Assembly (NCBI RefSeq): GCF_034140825.1
Contig: NC_089037.1
Location: forward strand, 14,321,001 to 14,385,000
Direction of reading: 5' to 3'
Source of the DNA: Oryza sativa Japonica Group
Lineage: Eukaryota > Streptophyta > Magnoliopsida > Poales > Poaceae
Length of the DNA stretch: 64,000 nucleotides
Shown here: positions 1 to 12,120 of the stretch, one piece after another
Layout: each line of letters begins with the position of its first letter
Numbering within the stretch: position 1 is the stretch's first letter
Notes under the pieces: model-generated
What the model was told of the DNA's origin: nothing
The model's database searches: none
What the model saw: the letters and a program-made list of their open reading frames with translations, nothing else
Position numbers and translations under genes: made by a program

Positions 1-644
1 TTTAAATAAAACAAGTAAACAAATATACATTAAAAGTCAACAGCGTTAGACATTAAAAACCGGCGGAACCATATGGCAATTATACCGATTTATATGAAAT
101 TCTTGTATTCCGTATTTTTTGCGGGATAACTTATAACACACTTGTAACACAAGTATAGCTTCCATGAAAAAGAAAAAAAACACAAGCAGCTAACAAAAAA
201 AAAAATGGAGGAAATTGGTGAACCAAGAATGGGCAGGGCAGCCATGCACCTGTTTGTTGTTGTTGTCGTCGTCGTCTTCTCCTACCTTCCCTCCCGTCCC
301 TCCACCGCGCATGCACGTACGTACCCGCCATTGCTGCTGCCAACCCTATTCCTCTCTCTTCCACCGCTCCGCCTTCCTTTGATCCTTTCCCCACCATCTC
401 CAATGGTGGCCCCCCTCGTCGCCTAGAGCACCGACCCCAACGTTGCCCAAGGACCAGGGTGGCCACCTCTCCTCCTCCCCCCGCCGCGGTCCCCCCTCGC
501 CGCCGGCTCGCCGGCGACGAAGACGTCGTCGTGCCCCCACCACCACCACCACCACTCGGCCACCCACCGGTCCTTGTCCAATTCGCTCTCTCCACCCCCG
601 CCCGCCGCGCGGTCGTCGTAGCAACGGCCGCGGGCACCGCCACC
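1..644. other. Upstream region of the GATL gene
   Basis: The first 200 bases are AT-rich. From about 240 the sequence becomes pyrimidine-rich (CCT/CTC runs), as is common for a rice promoter-proximal region and 5' leader. I see no other gene. An in-frame extension upstream of the chosen GATL start is rich in Pro/Arg/His, so I treat it as leader. Confidence 0.4.
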
Positions 645-1688
645 ATGGCGCGCTGCGGGAGCGCCATCGCCGCCGTCGCGGCGCTGCTCGTCCTGCTCGG
701 CGGGCACGCGGCCGCGCGCATCCGGGTGGAGCACTCCGGGATGGTGATCCGGCGGCCGTCGTCGTCCATCCCGAGCTTCCGGGAGGCCCCCGCGTTCCGC
801 AACGGCGAGGAGTGCGGCGGCGGGGGGAGGGTGGACGTGGCCATGACGCTGGACGCCAACTACCTCCGGGGCACCATGGCCGGCGTGCTGTCCATCCTGC
901 AGCACACGGCGTGCCCGGAGAGCGTGTCGTTCCACTTCCTCGCGGCCGGGATGGACGCCGACCTCGCGGCGGCGGTGCGCGCCACGTTCCCGTACCTGGA
1001 CCTCCGCGTGTACCGCTTCGACCCGTCCCGCGTCCGCGGCCGCATCTCCCGCTCCATCCGCCACGCGCTCGACCAGCCGCTCAACTACGCGCGCATCTAC
1101 CTCGCCGACACGCTCCCGCCCGACGTGCGCCGCGTCATCTACCTCGACTCCGACGTGGTGGTCGTCGACGACATCCGCGCGCTGGCGTCCGTCGACCTCG
1201 GCGGCCACGTCGTCGGCGCGCCCGAGTACTGCCACGCCAACTTCACCAACTACTTCACCGACGCGTTCTGGTCGGACCCGGCGCTCAACGGCACGTTCGC
1301 CGGCCGCCGCCCGTGCTACTTCAACACCGGCGTCATGGTCATGGACGTCGGCAAGTGGCGCGCCGGCGGCTACACCCGCCGCGTCGAGCGGTGGATGGAG
1401 GTGCAGAAGCAGACGCGGATCTACCACCTCGGCTCGCTGCCGCCGTTCCTCCTCGTTCTCGCCGGTGACATCCAGGCCGTCGACCACCGCTGGAACCAGC
1501 ACGGCCTCGGCGGCGACAACGTCAAGGGGCGGTGCCGTGGCCTCCACCCGGGGCCCATCAGCCTCCTCCATTGGAGCGGCAAGGGGAAGCCATGGATCCG
1601 GCTCGACGCGCGGCGCCCGTGCGCCGTCGACTACCTCTGGGCGCCGTACGACCTCTTCCGGCCATCGTCGCCGGTGCTCGAGGAGTGA
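645..1688 (+). CDS. GATL-type glycosyltransferase, family GT8 (galacturonosyltransferase-like)
   Basis: This intronless gene encodes 347 residues, the usual length of plant GATL proteins (about 350). These Golgi enzymes act in pectin or xylan synthesis. The N-terminus is a short hydrophobic signal-anchor ([20 protein letters not shown]). A GT8 domain follows: the [15 protein letters not shown] strand, [13 protein letters not shown], the metal-binding DxD within [11 protein letters not shown] (about residue 167), [11 protein letters not shown], and the C-terminal HWSGKGKPW motif with the conserved HxxGxxKPW-like lysine. The start at 645 is in a good context (CACCATGG) and opens directly on the signal-anchor. 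The frame stays open to 459, but that extension is low-complexity and I rejected it. Which sugar it transfers cannot be read from sequence. Confidence 0.93.
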   Translation: MARCGSAIAAVAALLVLLGGHAAARIRVEHSGMVIRRPSSSIPSFREAPAFRNGEECGGGGRVDVAMTLDANYLRGTMAGVLSILQHTACPESVSFHFLAAGMDADLAAAVRATFPYLDLRVYRFDPSRVRGRISRSIRHALDQPLNYARIYLADTLPPDVRRVIYLDSDVVVVDDIRALASVDLGGHVVGAPEYCHANFTNYFTDAFWSDPALNGTFAGRRPCYFNTGVMVMDVGKWRAGGYTRRVERWMEVQKQTRIYHLGSLPPFLLVLAGDIQAVDHRWNQHGLGGDNVKGRCRGLHPGPISLLHWSGKGKPWIRLDARRPCAVDYLWAPYDLFRPSSPVLEE

Positions 1689-2191
1689 GCAGCAGCAGCA
1701 TCGAGCCATGCACAAGCTAAACTGATCAATCTCCTACTTTGTTCTTGCAGAAGCTTAAAAGATTTTTTTTAAAAAAAAAGAAAGAAGTTGGCAAGAACAT
1801 GATGAAGAAATTGATTTTTCTTCAAAGGAAAAGGAGAAGAAATTAATGTGCAATCAGCAATGGGTGCTATGATCTGTGCTGCTAGCTGCTGTTTTGGGGG
1901 GTCTCGATTGGGAAATTAAGCAAAAATCGATGAGGATATGAACGTGCGAATTGCTTCATGATCTCTTTGGTTTATCTTGTATAGGACACAATGTTGTAAT
2001 TAATTTTGTGAGGATTAGTGTGAATACTGGGAGCTAGGTGGGGGAAGGAACCGACTTACTCTGACAAATGTATGTACTATACTAATTGTACTATAATATG
2101 GTATACTCAGATTTTGTTAATGCAAATTGCAAACACAGAATACACAAAATGAGTAATTGAGCTGAATATAGTTACCGGTGAATTTAGACTA
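1689..2191. other. GATL 3' region
   Basis: This is AT-rich sequence with an A-tract near 1770 and several TTAATTTTGT-like stretches, consistent with a 3' UTR and terminator region. No further gene is seen before the MULE that starts at 2192. Confidence 0.4.
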
Positions 2192-2845
2192 TGCAAATTT
2201 TGCTACAGGACATCACGACTTTATGGTTTTAACTGTAGGACACCGCACGAAGTGAGTTTTGGGGGAAAGCACTCTGAAAATTAGCTTGTGGACACCGCGT
2301 GCATTAGAATATTCATTTTGGCTGGATAGGAGAGAGAAATTGCGTGAAAGTACTAAAATACCCCTGAGCCCACATGTCAGCTCTTTCATCTCTCTATTTG
2401 TATCTCTCGCACTAAAGGGTGCCCATAGTGCAGTGTGGCATCCCTCCTCCTCCCGACGCGACTCCTGGCGAGAGATCGCTCCTGCGGCCGCCTCGAGGGA
2501 GTGAGCTAGACAGGGGTCTCGATCCCGTTGGCTGCGTCGGTGGTGGTGGTTGGGTGGGGGGCCATCCATGGCGATGGCCTGGATTCGGGCGGGTTGACCA
2601 TGGATCCCGTCGAGCTCTCTCCCTGGCAAGGCGGCGATAGTGTCGTCGCCAGACAAGTTCTTCTCGGTGATCCTCGTTGTCTCCGTCATCGGATGGGTCG
2701 TCTTCATGTCATAGTTATTAAGACCGGACCGATGATCGAACCGTTAAGGCAGTCGGGTCACTGGTTTATTGGTTGGACCGGTCAAACCGCCGGTTTAAAG
2801 AGGTTCAAATAGATGTGTGTTATGGTTGTTTCACAACCCATCACA

Positions 2846-2899
2846 TAGCCTGGTGGTAGAGATTCTCGGTAGAAGCATGGAGGTTGTGGGTTCTACTCA
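2846..2899 (+). promoter_or_regulatory. tRNA-like (SINE-type) A box / B box module
   Basis: TAGCCTGGTGGTAGAG resembles a pol III A box, and GGGTTCTACTCAC about 40 bases later resembles a B box. The spacing fits a tRNA-derived internal promoter. No full tRNA cloverleaf is apparent, so a SINE relic is more likely than a tRNA gene. Confidence 0.45.
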
Positions 2900-2910
2900 C
2901 AAGCTCTGCA

Positions 2911-3075
2911 ACCTTTTTACCTAGTTTCTCTAATTCACGTGACGCCTGTACTCTGCAGCGTCGCCACCTTTTTACCTAGTTTCTCTAATTCACGTGACGC
3001 CAGTACTCTGCAGCGTCGCCACCTTTTTACCTAGTTTATCTAATTCACGTGACGCCAGTACTCTGCAGCGTCGCC
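2911..3075. repeat. Three 55-bp tandem repeats
   Basis: Three head-to-tail copies start at 2911, 2966 and 3021, each beginning ACCTTTTTACCTAGTTT and ending CTGCAGCGTCGCC. They differ by only one or two bases, so the duplication is recent. The repeats lie in the core of the nested foldback element. Confidence 0.95.
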
Positions 3076-3803
3076 ACCTCCACGTGTGACGCCGTTCGAG
3101 CGGTCGAACCACCCCTGTTTTTCACCGGTTCTGCAGTAAACCGCCCGGTTCAACCGGTTTATCGCCGGTTTGATTGCGTGCCGATCTTTTATCTGAACCG
3201 GACTGGCCGGCGCCCTGGTTCCGGTTTTTCCCGGTCGGACCGCCGGTCCGGTCGGGTTCTAATAACTATGCTTCATGTAAGTCGTTTCTTGGGAATGTCG
3301 CTTTGGGGTTGTCGAATTGGGGACTGTGGATCATGCATTTGGTTCGAGTGTTTATGAGGCCACAGTTGCCCATGCAGGTAGTGTGATTTTGAGTTTCATG
3401 GACTAGGCGGTCAAGGTGCTCTGCCTCCTCCCGCCCTTGTGCACGCGGCAGACCTCCCGACAGTACAACGTGCTCGTCGAGACGCTTCTGTGCGAGAGAG
3501 GTAAACAGAGAGAGATGGAAGATATGTCATTTGGGACCAGGGGTATTTTAGGATTTTCATGCGGTTTCTTTCTCCTATTCAATTAAAAATGAATATTCTA
3601 ATGGGCGCGGTGTCCACAAGCTAATTCCCATCTTTACATAGCGTCTTTCCCCAAAAGTCACTTCGTGCAGTATCCTACGGCTGAAACCGCGAAGCCACGA
3701 TGTCCTATAGCAAAATTTGCCTTTAGAATATGGTCACGTTGATATGATTGTTTAATCTACAGCTGATAAGCCATAAAAAAAAATGAAGCAACACAAATAT
3801 TTG

Positions 3804-4209
3804 GAGTGAATTTAACAAAACTACACACACTTTGAACAGGCTATTGTAAAACTATAGATTTATTAAGACATAGTATTACACACTACAAATTTAGTATTAA
3901 ATTTATCAAAAAACTATAGATTTAAGAATAGAATGAGAGTCATCACAAAACAACAGATTTTGTATTTTAAATCTTTAGCACTATTGCTATGTTGAAGCTA
4001 CAAATATTGTAGTTTGGTAATTAAATTAGCGCCAAACCTGTAGTTTTATGATAATTTTGTTATCAAATCTATAGTTTTCTGATACTTTTTAAATCTATAA
4101 TTTTACGATAATTTTGTTGCTAAATCTATAGTTTTATGATACGCCGATTTAAATATTTAGTTTTGTGATAATTTGGTCAACATATCTGTAATTTTGTGAA
4201 ATTTACTCA
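3804..4209. repeat. AT-rich inverted-repeat element (MITE-like)
   Basis: The left end GAGTGAATTTAACAAAACTACA and the right end TGTAATTTTGTGAAATTTACTC are imperfect inverse copies. The interior repeats variants of AAATCTATAGTTTTGTGATAATTTTGT in both orientations. It is non-coding and the superfamily is not assigned. Confidence 0.5.
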
Positions 4210-4632
4210 ATAACTTATGGTGGTCTAGGAGTGAGCAGAAACTAGCCATGCAAACAAACATAACTACATGACTAGGTTACTCAACCTATCAATTCTAGGA
4301 GAAGCTAAGATAAAAAAAATGCAAGGAAAACAAGAAAAACAAAAGTTGGAGATCACATGTTCTTTTGCATGTCAACGGGGGCAAAGGCAAGTCTAGAGTA
4401 GCTACTATGGCTTAAGCCATAGTCTTATCTCCAAAATTAAGTTTAGATCCATTTAGATCACAAGTAAATTTAGGAGAAAATCAACAACCTATCAATTAAG
4501 CCATAGCTTAGTCTTAGGCTTCAATAATTTCTAGCTCCGCCACCGCATATCAGATGCATCGATATAGAAGAGCTTTACCGTAAAGGCAATATGGCATGAA
4601 CCTATTGCCCGTTGGCCCTCTTTCGGCTATTA

Positions 4633-4760
4633 TAGGACCATATATTCAACCATATATTATGGTTTCGATGAATAGGACCATATATTCAACCATGTATTGT
4701 GGTTTAGACGAATGTTGAATATATGGTCATATTTGTCGAAACCATAATATGTGCACTCCT
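4633..4760. repeat. 40-bp tandem duplication followed by an inverted copy
   Basis: Two 40-bp units start TAGGACCATATATTCAACCA at 4633 and 4673. They are followed by an inverted partial copy (GTTGAATATATGGTCATA ... CGAAACCATAATATG), which would let the strand fold back. The rest of 4210-5290 is AT-rich and I see nothing else in it. Confidence 0.7.
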
Positions 4761-5295
4761 ACTGCTGTTGCTTTTTTTTCTTCTTCTGTAAATCCGGTTT
4801 GGATGCTGATGTTCACAATTTTCTTTGACTATTTGTACACATGAAGTTGTGTAGTAATTCTCATTGAACCAAGACATCATTAAGGATATGCACCTATGTT
4901 ATGCTGGAGCATGACTTATGCTTATATTTATAAGTCAAAATTTAAACTTTAGAACTTAAAGTTTGAATTTGATTTTTTTTCATTGTAGTTTATTTGACAT
5001 CATTTTCATTTGAGTCGTTAAGAATACATATATAAAAGTTTTCCTCACGAATGATCTTTTATTTGCTAATAAGCGATTCGGATAAGCATTTGAATAAACA
5101 AAACAATGGGTAAAAAACATCATCGAAAGGAAGAGAAGAGAAACCAAAAATAAAAATAAAAAGGGAAAAAAGAAGCAAAAAAGTTAAATAAGAGGGGGTT
5201 AAAGGCAAAACGGCCCTGGGCGGGGGTTGCCTTGCCAATAAGAAAGGGCCATCGCAGCCGCCTCTCTGACCCGCGATAGCATAGCAACACCGTAA

Positions 5296-5321
5296 TTCCG
5301 TTCCGTTCCGTTCCGTTCCGT
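5296..5321. repeat. (TTCCG)n microsatellite in the MO25 5' leader
   Basis: About five TTCCG units lie 30 bases upstream of the MO25 start codon, within the probable 5' UTR. Confidence 0.8.
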
Positions 5322-5351
5322 CGCCCCCCCCGGCCGGCGAGGGCGAGGGCG

Positions 5352-8300
5352 ATGTCCTTCTTCTTCCGCATGGCGTCGCGGCTGCGGCCGTCGACGCCGG
5401 AGGAGGTGGTCCGCTCCATCAAGGACTCCTTCCAGGCCCTCCACACCAAGAACGGCGCCAGGGTAAAAATCCCCCTTCTCCTCTCCTCTCTTCTCCTCTG
5501 TTTTTCCTCTTCTCTTCTTGGCCCGCCGCTCGCCGCCGCGTCCGACGATCAAGGCAGGGGATCCGTGCGTGCCCGATCCCGGATTAGCCCCCTTCATCAC
5601 GCATGCAGCTGGAGGTAGATCAAAACCGGCGATCTTGCTGCCCGTTGGTCGGATGGTAAAGACTTTTCTTTCCTCGGCGTGAGGATCATTTCTTCGTAAT
5701 TGAGGGGCACCTGAGCCTTTTAGCGGTGAGATTGCTCATTGCGGCCTATTGTTGGCGAGATTATCTCTGGGCATGTCAGTATATGTTTAAGTGGGGAGAT
5801 GCAGCGTTATTCATTGTAATTCTCGAACCAAAGGTTTCAGCAAACCTGGTGATAATAGTACGAGTTCCTTTTTTGTGCTTTTTTTTTAAGTCTTGTGGTT
5901 GTGGCAGAATGTGTAATTGTGTATTATTTCGGTAGATTGTTCAATGGTCCAGAAACCAGTGAATTTTAGATCAGGATGATTGTAAGGTTTGCTGTGCTCA
6001 GTCATGTCATGATATTGTTCATCATGTTTGTTCACTCTATTGTGAAGATTTCTTGTACTGCTGTACATAGTTTGAAATTCCGAATGCATCCTGATTCACT
6101 TTTTTAACATTAGGCTCTAGAAGAGGTTGAGAAAAACCTCTCGTCATTGAGGCAAATGCTGTCTGGTGATGGAGAAGCAGAACCAAATCAAGAACAAGTC
6201 TTGCAAATAACCCTTGAGATTTGCAAGGAGGATGTCCTTTCCCTCTTTGTTCAGAATCTGCCTTCGCTTGGTTGGGGAGTAAGTGTTTTATCACTTAAAA
6301 TCTGTTTGCATTCTCCATTTAACCAGCCTGTTGAAATCGTTAGCTCTGAATTGCAGGTACGAAAAGATCTGGTTCACTGCTGGTGCATTTTGCTCAGGCA
6401 GAAGTTTGATGAGAGCTACTGCTGTGTGAAGTACATTGAGAACCATCTGGAGCTTTTAGATTTCCTAGTTGGCTGGTAACACATCAATTTCTTGACTTAA
6501 TATCACAGATAATCTTTCGAACTTCTAGTACAATTCTGTAGTAATAACATGATCGTTCAGATATTTACAGGATATTGACTACTCACGGCCTTTAGTCAGT
6601 CAGTTGTCACATTTTCTCCTTTATAAACTTTTGTAATTGTTGGTTATTGCTTTAGCCATAGCGTACATTCAAAGTGTCCTGCACTTTGGAGCCTAGCTTG
6701 TGGTTTCTTGGTCATTTTCTGCCTACAGTGTATCTTTTGAAGGATAATTATAATTGATCAACTCTTGTGACAGCTACAAGAACTTGGACGTTGCACTGAA
6801 TTGCGGGAACATGTTGAGAGAATGCATAAAATACCCAACACTTACAAAGTAAGGGTTTAAAGTTTCCATTCAGTTGGGACATTATTCTGTCTTGCAATTT
6901 TACTAACATTATCGTGCCTGCCTTTATTTTACATGATATGTGGTTAATCCTATATAAATGTCTAAGGTATGATATTAAATGAACAAGTGCTTGAACTGTT
7001 GATTTTTCTTTCGTTTGCTACGAACTCTCTGGTTTTAAATGACAATGAAACATAAAAATGGCTTATTATTTAATGGCAGTAATCATGAAAAACAGAATTC
7101 TAACATCATGAAAGTGATTTCCTATGTTTGTGCCTGCTACTAAAAAACCACTGTTGCACCTTATGCATTGTTAATTTGTTATATAATATTTATGTTACTA
7201 GACATGTCTTTGTTTCTTCAATAGTATTATTATATTGGTAGGCTAATGTTTCTTCACCAGAATTATAAGTCTGTCACCACTTAACGTTTCAAAGAAGCTT
7301 TGCACGCTCACATCCTTCCGATTTTTTTATTTATAAGAACTAATCCTTCACAAATTAAATAAGTAGTAATTATCTGTAGGGATTTACCAAAGTAGTAAGG
7401 ATGCTATTGTCATCAGCGTCCAGGTGTGGACGCTGTTAGAATACACGTCCAGCTCGGGACGCACTTCCTAACAGCGTCCACAGTCTGGTGCGACCCAATG
7501 TGCCTTACCACGCCGGCCACTGCAAGTGCTTGTTGACATCTCCTGCTAGCGAGCCTTCGTGTTGTCCTAAGCAACGTTAGCTCGATCACTTTGTTGGCGA
7601 TTGAGCATGTTTAATTACTTAATTATATGCTATCACTGCCTTTGAAGTGCCCACGCATGCGTTAGCTTTTTCTTTATCTGGTCCGGCTGCCTCTAAAACA
7701 GATATATAGCTTGTTGTTGGATCAATCAATTTGTAGTTATATATAGGTATGTCGATTCATTTTAATAGCGCTGCACATCGTATCAACGTAATATGGTTCT
7801 AGATAAATTATACTCATATATTTCAATAATCTAGCCAACTGTGTCAATTACAAAGACAGGACAAACAATCTGGATAGATACAATGCGTTCTTGCATCAAC
7901 CAGGCAAACAAAACGATTCAAACCAAGTATATATCCGGACACTAGATAAGTTCTTATACATACGAAGAAACATCCACAATCTAAAAAAGCTCACTTAAAT
8001 ATATAAGCTAGTTGCACTGTGCTTCTTGAAACTTTTCTTGGCACTCAACTACTTGTGTTGAACTTCCCGAAAACGTAAATCAAACGAAAATGTTAGTTTT
8101 ACCAAGATGAAGTAAGGCAGCTAGCTGATTCTCACAGAGTTACTGTTTGTTTTGTTGAGTCACTAGCTTGGCCTCCGCTATCTTCTGTGTGGGCACTCCT
8201 ATCTCCATGCTCTATACTGCAATCCTGAGTATACCCAATAGTCAAATACTTCATTGTATTGATAATTTTGGAGAACTTGACGTTTAAATGCAAAAAACTG

Positions 8301-11300
8301 AGGGCAAAAAGAAGTTGAAGAAATAGGTAGACTAAAAACATTTCTCGTATTCTGAAATCTTTATACTTTGCGTGCTGACCATGAGGCATCCATATAACAA
8401 ATCACTGAGATAATTAGTAGTCATGCACCTCTGGTAGTTTGTATTTTCATAAACGCTTTCCCGTGCTAGACATTTCACAAAAGTTAGTAACATTACTATT
8501 AGATTCATCTTCCATGTTGTACATATGAAAAGGAAGTATATAGCATAAGAGTCGAGTATAATTATAAAACTGAATATATCATCAGTTCCATTTATGCATG
8601 GAAGTAGTATCGACTGTATGGACTGCTGTTGTAGGACTAGCACATATATAAGGACTTTGAAAGACACTAGGAACCAGATCCAATCAAACATTTTAGTAAT
8701 GTGATGGTCAGGTTAATATATATACTCAATACAAAAGGCATGAATTAATGAACCTTCGAGAACACCTTAGGTCTGAATCCCTCATGTTCCTCTGCAGCTA
8801 GAAATGGGATGTGTTTCATGTAATAATCCTGATATCAAAATTCAGTATGATAGAGCTTATTTCTGTGCTCTACAGAAATTAGTGACCAGCATATTGGAGA
8901 TCAGTCCATCAACAAACGAATATCAGAAGGCAGGAAAAATGCATGATGTCACCTGCATCTTGGCAAAGAGTAGTATGAACAGGATGTCAGGATTAACTTC
9001 AATAAGTGAGATTAAGGTGCACTTGGAAAGGATTTTATGCCTTTTCAGATCTCAACAGAACCATGGCACCACAAACAACAATAGTAAATCTATCAGGATG
9101 AAACAATCTTATTGCTGAAACAATCGACCACACAAAAAACCTGACTAGGGTCCGCATAGAGGATGTCGCTGTCGAGCGGTCACTGGTGGCGGCGGCCTCC
9201 GGCGCAAGGAGGCAAATGACAGCGGTACGCCGCCTGCGGCGACGCACAGCAGCTATCTGGGGTGGAAGCGGACGGCGGAGGCGATGAGAGCAGGTTCCGC
9301 CACTGGATTGGAGGAGGGCAGCGGCAGCGGACAAGAGGCGCCGCGCCACCGCTGAGAGGGTCGAGACGAGACGGATTCTCTTCTCGATTTATTTTCGATT
9401 TATTTTCCCCTTTTTGATTTTCTTCAAATGATAATAACCGAATGTTGAACGAGGCTGACGGGATGCTGGACGTCGTTCAATACAGCGTCCAGGTCTGGAC
9501 ATTGTTACGAAGAGCGTCCATTCCTGGACGCTATAGCGCTTAGCGTCCATCCTACAATTAAAATTTCCCTCTATCATTTACTAGATATTTAATTAATAGG
9601 TTGTTAATTATTATATATAAAAAAATGGGCACATCCTTACCACGCGCACAGAGTATGTAGTATAACAGATCAACAGTACAGAATTACCTGAAGTAGAAAG
9701 AATTAATAAGAATTACCTGGATTAGAAAGAATTAATAATCATAATAATCATTTTATTAATTTGCATGAATTTGACTTTGTCGCCCACTTTCAGATACATA
9801 TTGGATTCCAGTAGCTTCGAACTGTTTTTTGAGTATGTGGAGCTGCCAAACTTCGATATTGCTTCTGATGCTCTGAACACCTTCAAGGTTAATCCAAATT
9901 TTCAGATTTACAAGTATAGAAACTAAAGAATTATATTGGAGGTCGAAGAATCAAGATTGATGGTTGTTCTTGACAAGATGGTTGCAGGATCTGCTTACCA
10001 AACATGAAACAGTTGTTGCTGAGTTCTTGAGTTCCCACTACGAGCAGGTGGTCTGAAATATACTCTATTTTCATGACAGAAAAATAAAACAACAAAATTT
10101 TCTTGTGAGTTTTTTAATATATATATTATTGATATTCCAGTGGATCAAAACGATTGCATTGCATGCCAACTGTTGTTTGCCAAATGACCTACAAAATCTG
10201 TTTTCCAACTTTGCGAAAACCTGAATCGTATTACTAACATACTTGAGAAGTTGAGATATTCCATTTGTTCTGTGTCTTTCTGATTGTATAATCTTGTACA
10301 GTTCTTTGAACTCTACACAAGGCTCTTAACATCACCTAATTATGTAACAAGAAGACAATCAGTGAAGGTTAGACTACGTTCAGCCGTTCTTTGATCATCA
10401 TTCAATTTATATGAAATTTAAAGTGATCTATCTTGTCTCAGTTCCTTTCGGAATTTCTGTTGGAGGCTCCAAACGCTCGAATAATGAAGCGTTATATTAC
10501 GGAAGTTCGTTTCTTAAATATTATGATTACTCTACTGAAGGTATTCTTTATAATCTTCTTACTATTCATTCATAAACTATTTAACAACAGACTATGGTAG
10601 TAAGCCAGTTACATCCTTTTGTTTGAGCATTTTGCTACTCTTGAACACAAGTTTCTACCCCTTATCTGAAGAGCACCAGCGGTTGTCCTCCTTCCATACA
10701 TAGAAGTACATAAAAAAGATATGTTTATTTTAAATAAATTGTTGCAGATCTTCTGAAACCATCAAGTGAACAAATCTTCGCATTTATTTATAAGTTCACT
10801 TTCTGCATAATAGTCAAAATTTCCATTGATTTTTTTTGGGGGTCTTCCATGTCACTACTAACCTGCAGCCTTTGTAGGATTCAAGCAAAAATATCAGAAT
10901 ATGCGCCTTCCATGTTTTTAAGGTATTATATTTGATTGTGTGCATATTCTGTAGGTACATAACATGAAGTACACATAGGATAAATTGATGTGCACTCAAA
11001 CAAAACGACACATAAACACGCACAACAAGGCCTGTTTAGTTTGAATATTCAAAAATTTCTGTTACATTGATCAGAATGTAGTAGTTCAGTTAAGATGATG
11101 CTGAAAAATTGAAAAATTGATGGGTTCTTTTTTCTTTGTGATACCACAGGTTTTTGTTGCCAATCCGAACAAGCCTCGCAGTATCATCGAGGCTTTGATC
11201 GAAAATCGCAGAGAACTGCTGAAGCTACTCCAAAATCTTCCTACAAGTAAAGGTAGCCGCGGCGCTTGATTGTTTGATATGCTATTACCTCCACTTCGGT

Positions 11301-11489
11301 TCAAATTCAAAAGGACCGAAATTGTTTTCGCTAAAGCACCATAAGGTCATACCAGTTATGTAAGGAAATGTTTTTTGGATGTGTTTGATAGAACTGATTT
11401 CACTTCATTTCATAGGCGAAGATGAACTTGATGAGGAGAGGAATCTAATCATTCAGGGGATTCAGAAGCTGGCCTGCTCATCAGCATAG
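5352..11489 (+). CDS. MO25: MO25-like protein (CAB39 family), 11 exons
   Basis: MO25 is a cytoplasmic scaffold of helical repeats that activates STE20/GCK-type kinases; in plants it is linked to polarity and cytokinesis. The exons I read are 5352-5462, 6114-6278, 6357-6475, 6774-6848, 9794-9887, 9988-10047, 10302-10367, 10442-10540, 10878-10922, 11150-11252 and 11416-11489. All junctions are GT-AG, phases agree throughout, and they encode 336 residues, the normal family length. Diagnostic stretches are MSFFFRMASRLRPSTPEEVV at the start, CCVKYIENHLELLDFL, SSSFELFFEYVELPNFDIAS, TSPNYVTRRQSVKFLSEFLL, DSSKNIRICAFHVFKVFVAN and RNLIIQGIQKLACSSA at the end. Intron 4 (2.9 kb) carries a composite insertion. 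I see no lesion in the coding sequence. Confidence 0.93.
7395..9640. mobile_element. Composite insertion in MO25 intron 4, GCGTCCA-rich ends
   Basis: Both ends of this segment hold clusters of GCGTCCA/TGGACGC motifs (about 7415-7480 and 9450-9550). GTAAGGATG occurs at 7398 and its inverse CATCCTTAC at about 9633, which could be short terminal inverted repeats. I found no convincing target duplication. Subterminal motif clusters of this kind suggest a DNA transposon (hAT- or CACTA-like), but the superfamily is unresolved. The interior includes a GC-rich minus-strand open frame at 9153-9349 beginning MARRLLSAAAALLQSSGG, which resembles an organelle-targeting leader and may be a captured first exon. 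Confidence 0.45.
9662..9748. repeat. Short tandem duplication in MO25 intron 4
   Basis: An AGAATTACCTG(A/G)A(G/T)TAGAAAGAATTAATAA-like unit occurs twice in a row just upstream of exon 5. It is intronic and has no coding effect. Confidence 0.6.
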
Positions 11490-11923
11490 ACACTTGAATT
11501 AATGGAATAGCTGGTTTAGGGAAACTGCCTTTACTGAAAATACATGACAGGGTGTGCCTATAAGAATTGCGTCTTTTTGGAGTTTGAAATGAAATAGTTG
11601 CAAATAGATGCACAATACAAAATGAGTGCAACGAATTTTGTTCTTTAGGGACAGTACTAATGTTGATATGTTTTTTTCTCTGTTATGTGTTGTGTACTGC
11701 ATATTCACAATCTAGATTGTAGAGCACTGTTGATACTAATGGGTTACAGTTTCTGAGAATACGTATGATTCAAATTCAAATTCCGTCACAAAAACAATTA
11801 AATTCAGCTTCCAAAACCCTGAGATGACATGCATGGTTGGAGTGATTGACAAAATCTGAATTCATGCAACTACCAAGTTACCCCCAAGGAAGAATCCGAA
11901 AGGTAGCAAAAACATGATAATGG

Positions 11924-12100
11924 GAAGATTCAATCGTAGTCTCATTCAGAATTCAGAAATCAATATATTCAACCGTATAGTCTCATTCAGAATTGAAGAT
12001 TCAATCGTAGTCTCATTCAGAATTCACAAATCAATATATTCAACCGTAGGCTCATTCAGAATTCAGAAATCAAAAATCAATATATTCAACCGTAGTCAAT
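11924..12100. repeat. Degenerate tandem repeat (TCTCATTCAGAATTC units)
   Basis: The phrases AGTCTCATTCAGAATT(C/G) and AATCAATATATTCAACCGTA alternate four or more times with variable spacing. The array is non-coding and lies between the MO25 3' end and the frameshifted minus-strand gene. Confidence 0.8.
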
Positions 12101-12120
12101 CGCCGCGGCCACCGGAGAGG

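Larger units (their letters stand above)
2708..3273. mobile_element. Nested foldback-type element with tandem repeat core
   Basis: This segment inside the MULE begins CATAGTTATTAAGACCGGACC and ends with a near-inverse (GGTTCTAATAACTATG). Both arms are rich in CCGGTTT/AACCGG motifs. The core holds a tRNA-like A box and B box (2846-2899) and a 55-bp tandem repeat. No protein is encoded. The superfamily is not certain. Confidence 0.6.
2192..3721. mobile_element. Mutator-like non-autonomous element, 1.53 kb, long TIRs
   Basis: The ends are inverted copies starting (T/G)GCAAATTTTGCTA, and the inverted similarity extends about 200 bp inward through GTAGGACACCGCACGAAGTGA and TTAGCTTGTGGACACCGCG blocks. 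Nine-base direct repeats flank it: TTTAGACTA before and TTTAGAATA after, an 8/9 match. The 9-bp duplication and long TIRs indicate a MULE. There is no transposase reading frame. A second element (about 2708-3273) is nested inside. The element at 55392-56438 has the same termini. Confidence 0.85.

Noticed and set aside
459-644. Upstream in-frame extension of GATL
   Set aside because: It is Pro/Arg-rich, lacks family similarity, and the ATG at 645 opens the signal-anchor in a good context.
423-1715. Long antisense open frame over the GATL gene (430 residues)
   Set aside because: It is a GC-rich shadow of the real gene; Arg/Val/Glu-rich with no domain.
2846-2920. A functional tRNA gene
   Set aside because: A and B boxes are present, but no cloverleaf or anticodon arm can be folded.
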